Below, one piece after another: positions 14,655-20,043 of a stretch of 20,043 bases of DNA. Position 1 is the stretch's first letter, and every line of letters starts with the position of its first letter. The notes beneath the pieces are model-generated. The model saw only the letters and a program-made list of their open reading frames with translations. It was not told where the DNA came from and made no database searches. The stretch is taken from positions 1-20,043 of the IMG/VR virus record IMGVR_UViG_3300012920_007653. One strand, 5' to 3'. The position numbers and the translations under genes are program-made. Origin of the DNA: a virus.

Positions 14655-14899
14655 AGCAACTAAGGTATCAAATGGTGGGGGATTCGTCCCCCCTCCTCGG
14701 TCTCACTAAAGATGATATTGCTAGAGAGATTTATGATCGTTCATTCATTTATGCTTTCACACATCAATCATTTGACGAGTGGATGTCATCAACTAAAAGA
14801 AGAATCAATATTCAATTTGGTATTGAAATGATTTACGAGGATTCAGACCAGTTCGTAGATCAATTAGAAAAACATGGTCTAATTAGGAGATATGAGTAA
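14651..14899 (+). CDS. Unknown 82-residue protein between amidoligase and cyclotransferase
   Basis: Coupled to both neighbours (ATGA at its start, TAATG at its end), with AGGAG eight bases upstream. After a distinct N-terminal segment there is a helical body (KDDIAREIYDRSFIYAFTHQSF, in two helices) with aromatic residues, ending HGLIRRYE. Codons 9-14 are encoded by a GC-rich hairpin, the strongest structure in this AT-rich region. No family recognised. It could be a substrate or adaptor of the amidoligase (speculation). Confidence 0.62.
   Translation: MKQLRYQMVGDSSPLLGLTKDDIAREIYDRSFIYAFTHQSFDEWMSSTKRRINIQFGIEMIYEDSDQFVDQLEKHGLIRRYE
14677..14692 (+). promoter_or_regulatory. GC-rich hairpin early in the 82-residue gene
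   Basis: GGGGGA, TTCG, TCCCCC forms a perfect 6-bp stem with a four-base loop, about 26 bases after the start codon and inside the coding frame. No T-tract follows, so it is not a terminator. A structure here could slow ribosomes or stabilise the message; the role is inferred. Confidence 0.5.
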
Positions 14900-15348
14900 T
14901 GTTGTATTTTGCTTATGGTGCTAACTTGAACAAAGAAGGTATGGAAAGAAGATGTCCAAATGCTGTTCCAGTTGGCAAGTTTATTATGCCTAATCACCAG
15001 TTGGTGTTTAAGGGAGTTGCCGATATTGAAGAACAAGATGGTTCTTTTGTAGAGGGTGTGTTATGGGATATTACCGATGAGTGTGAAAAAGCTCTTGATC
15101 GCTTTGAAGGTTATCCATATTTGTATATTAAAAAATTACATTGGAAAGAATGTAATGGATATGCTGAACCAGTCATGTTTTACGTAATGAGAAAGAGTGA
15201 GTTGAGTTCACCAAGTCAAGGTTATGTTGACTGCATTAGACAAGGTTACAAAGACTTTGACCTTGATGAAAGATGTCTTGATTATGCTCTCAAGCATACA
15301 GAAAAGAATGATAGCGGTGTAAAGCACTATTCAGTTCAATGGGGTTGA
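14899..15348 (+). CDS. Gamma-glutamylcyclotransferase-like (GGCT/AIG2 fold) protein
   Basis: 149 residues. It begins with the family phosphate-loop signature FAYGANL (4-10); the catalytic acid/base is E70 in the LDRFEGYP motif, followed by the usual Y-x-x-K segment and a later GYVDCIRQGY helix. GGCT enzymes release 5-oxoproline from gamma-glutamyl amides, so beside an amidoligase it may reverse, proofread or complete gamma-glutamyl-type linkages. This pairing has been noted in amidoligase operons of phages and bacteria. All key residues are present. The start overlaps the preceding stop (TAATG). Confidence 0.84.
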   Translation: MLYFAYGANLNKEGMERRCPNAVPVGKFIMPNHQLVFKGVADIEEQDGSFVEGVLWDITDECEKALDRFEGYPYLYIKKLHWKECNGYAEPVMFYVMRKSELSSPSQGYVDCIRQGYKDFDLDERCLDYALKHTEKNDSGVKHYSVQWG

Positions 15349-15350
15349 TT

Positions 15351-15545
15351 ATGAATGGTGATGAATTAAAAGTTCTGAGAACGAAAGCAGGTCTTTCACA
15401 ATCTCAATTAGCAGAAAAACTTGGTTACTTTTCTAAGGGCAAACCAAACAGAAGCATGATCGCTAGATTTGAAAACGGTCATGCCTCTATAAATTTTAGA
15501 ATTGGCATTCTTATAAAAAATATACTTGGAGATATGAATGAATAA
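15351..15545 (+). CDS. XRE-family helix-turn-helix regulator
   Basis: 64 residues from the ATG at 15351; another in-frame ATG at 15339 lies inside the previous gene, but a GGGG stretch eight bases before the later codon favours 15351. The domain is a standard XRE fold: LKVLRTKAGLSQSQLAEKLG, then RSMIARFENGHASINF. It is distinct from the regulator at 11223-11429. As part of the amidoligase operon it could bind the inverted repeats at 13746-13767 and control its own transcript, which is inference. It overlaps the next gene by eight bases. Confidence 0.82.
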   Translation: MNGDELKVLRTKAGLSQSQLAEKLGYFSKGKPNRSMIARFENGHASINFRIGILIKNILGDMNE

Positions 15546-15792
15546 AAAGGAATGGGTAAAACCTGAGATACACGAAATGTTTACACATATTTATGTATGC
15601 ACTAAATATGAAGAAGATGAAGAGCCTGAAATTTTAAAAGTCTCTGTAGAAAAATTTTTACATATGTTTAATCTTGAAAAGTTTACATCTGAAAATTGTT
15701 TTGTTACAAAAGATATTGAAACAATGAGGAAATCTCTTGGAGTTTCAAAAGATTATAAATTAAACATTATACAAGGAGAGGAAAATGAATAG
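15538..15792 (+). CDS. Unknown 84-residue acidic protein
   Basis: Starts four bases after GGAGAT and overlaps both neighbours. Strongly acidic in the middle (YEEDEEPEI) and at the C-terminus (QGEENE), with alternating strands and helices. No family recognised. Coupling to the XRE gene suggests the same operon. Confidence 0.58.
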   Translation: MNKKEWVKPEIHEMFTHIYVCTKYEEDEEPEILKVSVEKFLHMFNLEKFTSENCFVTKDIETMRKSLGVSKDYKLNIIQGEENE

Positions 15793-15970
15793 TGAAATGT
15801 TTGTATATGAAGATGACAGCTCATATGAAATGAATAAAATTAATTTCTTAACACAGGCTTCATTTGAAGTTAGTGAAGCAAGAAAATGTGGATTCCCTGA
15901 AAAAGATTTTGATGCTAAGAGAATTGAGAAACGATTTGACTTCTTATTTAGCCACAAGAAAATCAATTAA
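15785..15970 (+). CDS. Unknown 61-residue protein, last gene of the operon
   Basis: Starts inside the previous gene with a good AAGGAGAGG five bases before the ATG. It has an acidic N-terminal segment (YEDDSSYE), a central helix (ASFEVSEARKCGF) and a basic C-terminal half (AKRIEKRFDFLFSHKK). No domain recognised. A hairpin that may end transcription follows 12 bases after its stop. Confidence 0.55.
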   Translation: MNSEMFVYEDDSSYEMNKINFLTQASFEVSEARKCGFPEKDFDAKRIEKRFDFLFSHKKIN

Positions 15971-15982
15971 TTAACCTATACT

Positions 15983-16021
15983 AGCCCCTTACTAATGTTG
16001 TTTCTTTTCGTTAGAGGGGCT
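15983..16021. terminator. Probable bidirectional terminator between convergent operons
   Basis: AGCCCCT (15983-15989) pairs with AGGGGCT (16015-16021), and inside it CTAA (15992-15995) pairs with TTAG (16011-16014), leaving a loop of about 15 bases. T-tracts are weak on both sides, so termination may be inefficient. It overlaps the 3' end of the minus-strand gene. Confidence 0.55.
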
Positions 16022-16258
16022 TTGAGGGCTTTCCTTTTTGCCTTTTTCGCTTGAATAAAGAATATTTAGACCAGCAAGTGTGCAAAGTCTGTTTTTTTCT
16101 GAAAGACCTTTTTCAGTAAGAATATATTTTGTGCCCTTGAGTCTTGCATAATCCTGATCAATTAAATCTTTAAGAATCGGTTCAGGAAGTTTACCATCTT
16201 CAAACATTAATGATAAAAGACTGCCTAATCTTTTAGTTTGTATTTTGCTTAGTGCCAT
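15992..16258 (-). CDS. Unknown 88-residue protein, possible winged helix
   Basis: Last gene of the leftward lysis operon. The pattern LPEPILKDLIDQDYARLKG, then TKYILTEKGLSEKNRLCTLAG is reminiscent of a winged-helix recognition unit and wing, but no family is certain. The C-terminus is Lys/Ser/Pro-rich and probably disordered. The ATG lacks a Shine-Dalgarno sequence and lies within the preceding small gene (26-base overlap), so it likely depends on coupling. Confidence 0.6.
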   Translation of the reverse strand: MALSKIQTKRLGSLLSLMFEDGKLPEPILKDLIDQDYARLKGTKYILTEKGLSEKNRLCTLAGLNILYSSEKGKKESPQSPSNEKKQH

Positions 16259-16361
16259 TTTTGTTTTTATTCTTAAAAATCTTATCCCAATTTTGGTTTA
16301 TCTTTTGTCTGTTTTCTTTTCTTCTTTTATCGCCTTTGCCACCTACATATTGATCTGACAT
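16233..16361 (-). CDS. Small basic 42-residue protein after the endolysin
   Basis: The ATG at 16359-16361 shares one base with the endolysin stop (TAATG). The product starts MSDQYVGGKGDKRR and continues with a lysine/asparagine-rich helix (QKINQNWDKIFKNK). Short proteins of this kind (Gly-rich start, then R-x-E-N and NWDxI) occur near lysis genes in other marine phages, from memory. Function unknown. Overlaps at both ends support it being translated. Confidence 0.58.
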   Translation of the reverse strand: MSDQYVGGKGDKRRKENRQKINQNWDKIFKNKNKNGTKQNTN

Positions 16362-16810
16362 TAGACTTCACTCCAATCTTTGCCTTCAAATAAAAGTGCT
16401 TCTGCTTCTCTCCTACGAACAAGACCTTCTAAAACTTCACCATTAGCCTTATTCCACCTTTTAATTTCATGTGGCACATCTTCGTATAACCCAGAATTCA
16501 ACTTGGAAAGTAACGTACTCTGAACAAGGTTTGTAGGGCCTAAATTGTAGCACCATGCTACAAGACTTGAGAATTGATTTTCATTAAGAGGCACATCAAC
16601 AAGATCAGAAACGTATTCTTCATATTCTTCTAACTCAATATCTAACATTTCTTCAGCATGATCTTGAGACCATACATCACCCTCTTTCACTCCTTTGGTA
16701 AATCCAAAACCGATTGTCCAAACTCCTGCTGGACATTTGTATGCTTCTAATTCGCAACCTTCAAACTTTTTAATGAGAGCTTTGCCCTCTTCTGATATTT
16801 TCATTTCCAT
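16361..16810 (-). CDS. Endolysin, GH24 lysozyme (T4/P1 type)
   Basis: 149 residues. The catalytic pattern E17-x8-C26-x5-T32 is in FEGCELEAY, then K-C-P-A-G and VWTIGFGFT; the usual Asp is replaced by Cys as in several phage endolysins. The conserved FSSLVAWCYNLG helix and the C-terminal GLVRRREAEALLF motif complete the fold. It cleaves the glycan strands of peptidoglycan at lysis. There is no signal or anchor segment, so it must rely on a holin to reach the wall, and holin candidates lie upstream in the same operon. The start overlaps the nuclease stop by ten bases; Met3 is an alternative start. Confidence 0.93.
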   Translation of the reverse strand: MEMKISEEGKALIKKFEGCELEAYKCPAGVWTIGFGFTKGVKEGDVWSQDHAEEMLDIELEEYEEYVSDLVDVPLNENQFSSLVAWCYNLGPTNLVQSTLLSKLNSGLYEDVPHEIKRWNKANGEVLEGLVRRREAEALLFEGKDWSEV

Positions 16811-17193
16811 ACTTTTGTTTTAGTTCCACCATCATAATCTACAGCAAGAGGTGGGTTATGCGATTTTAGTAAATCTGCAATATTGCCTTTGTCACAAAAT
16901 ACATCAGCTAATATTCTGCCGTATTTGTCTGGCCCATAACTTTTGATTGTAATATTACCAACCAACCATTCTATTAATTTTCGTTTTGCTAGTAAGCCGA
17001 GTTCTTTTTCTTTTGTTCTTTCTGGATATCTTTTTGTATTGATTCGGCTTTCAGGTGTATCAATTTGTGCGATTCTTATTGATCTGTTTTGTAAAGATAC
17101 ACTAAACCCTAAGTCTATGCTTGAAACCTTGATTGTATCGCCATCTATGACACGGTCCAAAATTACATTGTAAACAAAGGGTTCAGCTGACAT
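16801..17193 (-). CDS. Thermonuclease-like (SNase) protein
   Basis: 130 residues from the ATG at 17191-17193, chosen because AAGGA lies eight bases upstream; an upstream in-frame ATG (17218-17220) lies inside the small membrane gene and has no Shine-Dalgarno sequence. SNase motifs are present: VIDGDTI (D19), RIAQIDTPE (R40, D45, E48) and DKYGRILADVF (R93). The two arginines and Glu48 are the expected catalytic set for a calcium-dependent phosphodiesterase. There is no signal peptide. Its position between lysis genes suggests degradation of host DNA or release-stage clearing of nucleic acid, which is inference. Confidence 0.87.
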   Translation of the reverse strand: MSAEPFVYNVILDRVIDGDTIKVSSIDLGFSVSLQNRSIRIAQIDTPESRINTKRYPERTKEKELGLLAKRKLIEWLVGNITIKSYGPDKYGRILADVFCDKGNIADLLKSHNPPLAVDYDGGTKTKVWK

Positions 17194-17194
17194 T

Positions 17195-17362
17195 TTATTT
17201 ATCCTTTGCTTTGTAAACATTTAAAGCCAACAAATCTATTAGGCCATAAATCTTACCAAGAAATTCATTATCTTTAGGTGTAGGTGTAATCATAGCTATA
17301 AAACTTGCAACAAAAACAACCATTGAAACAATGCCGAATATATCAATTATTATTGAGAACAT
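17195..17362 (-). CDS. Small membrane protein, 55 residues, lysis operon
   Basis: The ATG at 17360-17362 follows AGGAG by six bases, and the stop lies one base before the SNase start. Residues about 3-25 form one hydrophobic span (IIIDIFGIVSMVVFVASFIAMI), followed by TPTPKD (26-31) and an amphipathic C-terminal helix (GKIYGLIDLLALNVYKAKDK, in part). The span then TPTPKD then ALN pattern recurs in small phage proteins near lysis genes, from memory. Could be a second holin, antiholin or spanin-like part; the sequence does not decide. Confidence 0.68.
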   Translation of the reverse strand: MFSIIIDIFGIVSMVVFVASFIAMITPTPKDNEFLGKIYGLIDLLALNVYKAKDK

Positions 17363-17406
17363 AAATACTCCTCGTTATTAGTTCAGCTTAAGTCTAGCAA
17401 TTAAAA

Positions 17407-17880
17407 TTAGTCTTTGGAAGAATTAGATGCACCGAAGTAAAAAGAGATGATTGCACTAGCAAGACCACCAAGATAGCCAAGGACTAGATTAATAAGTGCT
17501 TCTGAGTTTTGTTCTGGTGGTTGTAAAGTAACTAAAAATATATAACCGAGAAAGCCACCGATGGTAGCAATACCAATAATTCGTGCAGTCCAATCTTTAG
17601 AAAAATGTTTTCTAGCATCTTGTTTTTCTTGAGCTTCAAGAGCAAAAATATCAACTTCTAGTTCTTTCATTTGTTTATCAAACTCAGCTTCAGCTTTTTT
17701 GATTTGTGCTAATTGCTCTGGTGTTGCTGTTTGTATTGCCTGTTCTATAGACTTTTGATTGTTTGGAACTCCTAGTGTTTGAGACAGAATTTTTCCTGCC
17801 ATACCACCCATAGGGCCACCAAGTGCTGTACCTATTGTTGGGGCGACTGCACCTAAAAGATTTTTTAGCATATTCTTCAT
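17407..17880 (-). CDS. 3TM holin, GTA type
   Basis: 157 residues with the layout of the gene-transfer-agent release holin family: a glycine-rich hydrophobic N-terminal region (about 9-38, LGAVAPTIGTALGGPMGG), a charged coiled middle (about 55-95), then two membrane spans at about 100-119 (RIIGIATIGGFLGYIFLVTL) and 129-150. It should open the inner membrane for the endolysin. It begins one base after the stop of the cyclase gene, so the two are probably made together. A 44-base gap separates it from the small membrane gene. Confidence 0.82.
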   Translation of the reverse strand: MKNMLKNLLGAVAPTIGTALGGPMGGMAGKILSQTLGVPNNQKSIEQAIQTATPEQLAQIKKAEAEFDKQMKELEVDIFALEAQEKQDARKHFSKDWTARIIGIATIGGFLGYIFLVTLQPPEQNSEALINLVLGYLGGLASAIISFYFGASNSSKD

Positions 17881-17881
17881 A

Positions 17882-19618
17882 TCAATTGAATGTATAAATA
17901 TTTACAGGTTTGCTTTTTCCTTTGACCATAATAGCATCTAATTTCAGCAATTCAAAAGAGCAATTCTTTTTGGTTTCCTCTCCTATCAAAACATCAACCA
18001 TTTTTTCTTTCGTATTAGATTCAAGCCTTGCACATAAATTTACGGAATCACCTAAACTTGTAAATTCAAATCTGTCATCTGACCCCATGTTTCCGACTGT
18101 TGCATATCCAGTATTAATACCAATACCGATTTTTATTGCAGGTAATTTTTCTTTTATTAACTCTTTATTCAAAGTTTCCATATTAATAATAATTTCTTTT
18201 GCAGTTTTGAGAGCTAAGTCCTGATGTTTTTCTACATCTAATGGAGCATTCCAACAAGCCATCATTGCATCACCTATATACTTATCAACCATACCTTCAT
18301 TAGACTTAACTGCATTAGCTTGTACTGTAAGAGCTTTGTTCATTAGGTACGTTACTTTTTCAGGTTCTAACTGTTCAGACATGCTGGTAAAACCTCTGAC
18401 ATCTGTAAACATATGGGGGCAGTAGCTTTTTTCTCCACCTAGCTTTAGTAACTGTGGATTGTCTTGTAGTCTTTTAACTTGTCTTGGATCAAGATAATGC
18501 TCAAACTGTTTCTTGATTTGTTGTCTTAGTTTGTATTGTTGCCTGAATCGTAAATAAAAACTTGTACTTGCAATTATAAATTGTCCAATAAGAGACCATG
18601 TTACATCTATTAATATTCCTTGTTTTATTGTCCAATAGCCATAAAGACCTGTAGAAAACATAACAAATCCACCCATAGTAAGACTAAGGGTAAGCCCAAA
18701 AGATTGTGTTAGAAGCCAAATAAGAAGCCCTGATAATATAAAAATTAGCAATTCTAGCGATAAATACCAATTTGGTATGTATGGACTGTTTTCAATTAAA
18801 ATACTTTCAGCTAAAGCAGTTTGAATTTTATGAGGCTCCAAAAGACCGACAGGTGTAGAAATCGTGGGCATTATTCCTGAAGCTGTAAAACCTACAAAGA
18901 CAAACTTATCTTTGACATCTAATTCTTTTAAATTTGTTTCAGATGTTTCTACCCAACTCACCCACTTTCGTCCTAAACTGTCCACCCTTGTTTGTGGTAA
19001 ACCTTGTACTTTTATCTCTTCAATACCTAGTTCATTTGTTTTTATGATATAAGTATCAGCACCAACTAATACTTTCAATACTTCTACAGCATATGACGAA
19101 ACCCAACCATTAGGAGTTTGATATAACAGAGGTATTTGTCTAACAAGATTATCTACGTCTACAGGTGAAGAAGCTAAACCTTCATTTGTACTTGATCTTA
19201 ATGGTTCAACATTATTTATTGTGCCTTTAATAAAATTGGTTTTTACATCTTCACCCAATATTACTGTTCCGACTGTCTGTGGATAAATGCCATTCTCATA
19301 TTCAAAGATAGATAAAACAGAATTAGTTTGACCAAGCACTTCTGCAAAAATATCATCACCACCTAATCTATCTTTGTGTGGCATAGCTAAAACCCAACCA
19401 ACACCCAAAGCACCTGCATTGATGATTTCTGCATGAATTTTAGCTAGTTCTAATCTTGGTATTGGATAACCCCCTTGATCATCAACAAACTTTTCATCAA
19501 GATTTATGACAGTAAAATATCCTGATTCTTGATACTCAGGCACAAAATAATCAAAGGTTCTTAACTTGATAAGCTGTTGATAACTATGTTGGAAAAGTAG
19601 AGGTATAGCTAAAACCAA
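17882..19618 (-). CDS. CHASE2-domain class III adenylate cyclase
   Basis: 578 residues: an extracytoplasmic CHASE2 sensor (about 15-275, with VFVGFTASGI at 240-249 and TPVGLLEPHKIQ at 255-266), three membrane spans (about 286-303, 309-328, 337-356), a short coiled linker and a cyclase domain from about 400. The catalytic set is complete: metal Asp406 in FTDVRGF and Asp450 in KYIGDAM, adenine-selecting Lys446 and Thr520, transition-state Asn527 and Arg531. It should therefore make cAMP from ATP. The start is a TTG at 19616-19618; the frame stays open upstream and would extend the N-terminal span (LFPYILVLVL), so the true start may be a non-standard codon nearby. It sits directly before the holin. 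Confidence 0.92.
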   Translation of the reverse strand: MVLAIPLLFQHSYQQLIKLRTFDYFVPEYQESGYFTVINLDEKFVDDQGGYPIPRLELAKIHAEIINAGALGVGWVLAMPHKDRLGGDDIFAEVLGQTNSVLSIFEYENGIYPQTVGTVILGEDVKTNFIKGTINNVEPLRSSTNEGLASSPVDVDNLVRQIPLLYQTPNGWVSSYAVEVLKVLVGADTYIIKTNELGIEEIKVQGLPQTRVDSLGRKWVSWVETSETNLKELDVKDKFVFVGFTASGIMPTISTPVGLLEPHKIQTALAESILIENSPYIPNWYLSLELLIFILSGLLIWLLTQSFGLTLSLTMGGFVMFSTGLYGYWTIKQGILIDVTWSLIGQFIIASTSFYLRFRQQYKLRQQIKKQFEHYLDPRQVKRLQDNPQLLKLGGEKSYCPHMFTDVRGFTSMSEQLEPEKVTYLMNKALTVQANAVKSNEGMVDKYIGDAMMACWNAPLDVEKHQDLALKTAKEIIINMETLNKELIKEKLPAIKIGIGINTGYATVGNMGSDDRFEFTSLGDSVNLCARLESNTKEKMVDVLIGEETKKNCSFELLKLDAIMVKGKSKPVNIYTFN

Positions 19619-19647
19619 AACTAATATGTATGGAAATAATTTACTAA

Positions 19648-20043
19648 TTAATCCTGTGTAATTCTTATTACTGATGAACTTCCCCCATTTACTTTTACTA
19701 TTCTTGAAATGCCATCTTGAATAAATATTACTGTATAAGAACCATCAACATTCAGGTCAACTCTAGCAAAGTTAGAAACTTGTCTTTGTAAGGTAACAGT
19801 ACCACCAGTAATGAAAGATGTTATTTGTGTATCTTGATCTTGTCCTAGTTGAGTGCCTGAAATAACTGTAGAAGTAACATCTTGTAAAGCATCTTCTTCT
19901 TCACCGAATTCATCAATTATTTGCAATAAATCCTCAAGAAAGTTTGTATCAAGAGCATCATAATCTAGCTCAGTAAACTCTAAGGAATCTTTCTCAAGCT
20001 CGTCCTCTGCTAAGTAGTCTATATCTAATTCATTAAAATCTAA
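19648..20043 (-). CDS. Acidic protein, C-terminal part (partial, enters from right edge)
   Basis: The frame is open from the window edge to a TAA at 19648-19650 (131 residues seen); a TTG at 19926 is not needed as a start because the frame continues upstream. The first 55 residues are extremely acidic and contain two related blocks about 20 residues apart (FNELDIDYLAED and FTELDYDALDTN). The C-terminal 65 residues are beta-rich (GTVTLQRQVSNF, DGSYTVIFIQDGISRIVKV). Not recognised. It lies immediately upstream of the cyclase. FecR-like proteins often neighbour CHASE2 cyclases in bacteria, but no FecR motif is visible in this fragment. Confidence 0.65.
   Translation of the reverse strand, partial: LDFNELDIDYLAEDELEKDSLEFTELDYDALDTNFLEDLLQIIDEFGEEEDALQDVTSTVISGTQLGQDQDTQITSFITGGTVTLQRQVSNFARVDLNVDGSYTVIFIQDGISRIVKVNGGSSSVIRITQD

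Noticed and set aside
1-20043. Integrase, attachment sites, CRISPR array, tRNA genes, insertion sequences
   Set aside because: Looked for on both strands; no supporting motif or repeat array was seen. The regulator at 11223 alone does not prove lysogeny.

Overview
The window looks like an AT-rich stretch of a tailed (Caudoviricetes) phage genome, or a prophage-like relative. It holds the small and large terminase subunits, an HK97-type portal, a primase-helicase, an ERF annealase, a GH24 endolysin and a GTA-type 3TM holin, with short or overlapping gene junctions and no host metabolic or rRNA/tRNA genes. The terminase and holin resemble those of alphaproteobacterial phages and gene transfer agents, so a low-GC marine alphaproteobacterium is a reasonable host guess. 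This is inference; nothing here fixes the host. No integrase or attachment site is visible, so lifestyle is undecided although a Cro/CI-like regulator is present. There is no gene-free stretch above 300 bases; the longest gap (3918-4050) is a divergent control region.

Layout. 1-3917 (minus): terS, terL and portal, reading off the left edge. 4051-5799 (plus): four tightly coupled unknown genes, one a 35-residue membrane protein. 5796-8878 (minus): a ParB-like gene, a bicupin, a possible 27-residue ORF, an IbrA-like PP-loop/PAPS-reductase-family gene and an IbrB-like ParB gene. 8916-11188 (minus): primase-helicase and replication initiator. 11223-11429 (minus): Cro/CI-like regulator. 11495-13719 (plus): recombination operon (PD-(D/E)XK nuclease, ERF, two small genes, HNH), closed by a terminator. 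13815-15970 (plus): amidoligase, unknown 82-residue gene, gamma-glutamylcyclotransferase-like gene, XRE regulator, two small unknowns. 15992-20043 (minus): an acidic protein entering from the right edge, a CHASE2 adenylate cyclase, 3TM holin, small membrane protein, thermonuclease, endolysin and two small genes.

Control. Four copies of a 14-bp palindromic motif (consensus AACCCAATATGGGT) lie in the control regions of terS/4051, the ParB cassette, the initiator and the recombination operon. Three sit on or beside promoter-like sequences whose start codon is only 8-12 bases past the -10 box, suggesting near-leaderless mRNAs under one regulator, most simply the 68-residue HTH protein.

Most unusual content: the ParB/cupin/PP-loop/ParB cassette; a complete CHASE2 class III adenylate cyclase one base ahead of the holin; and the amidoligase/cyclotransferase pair.
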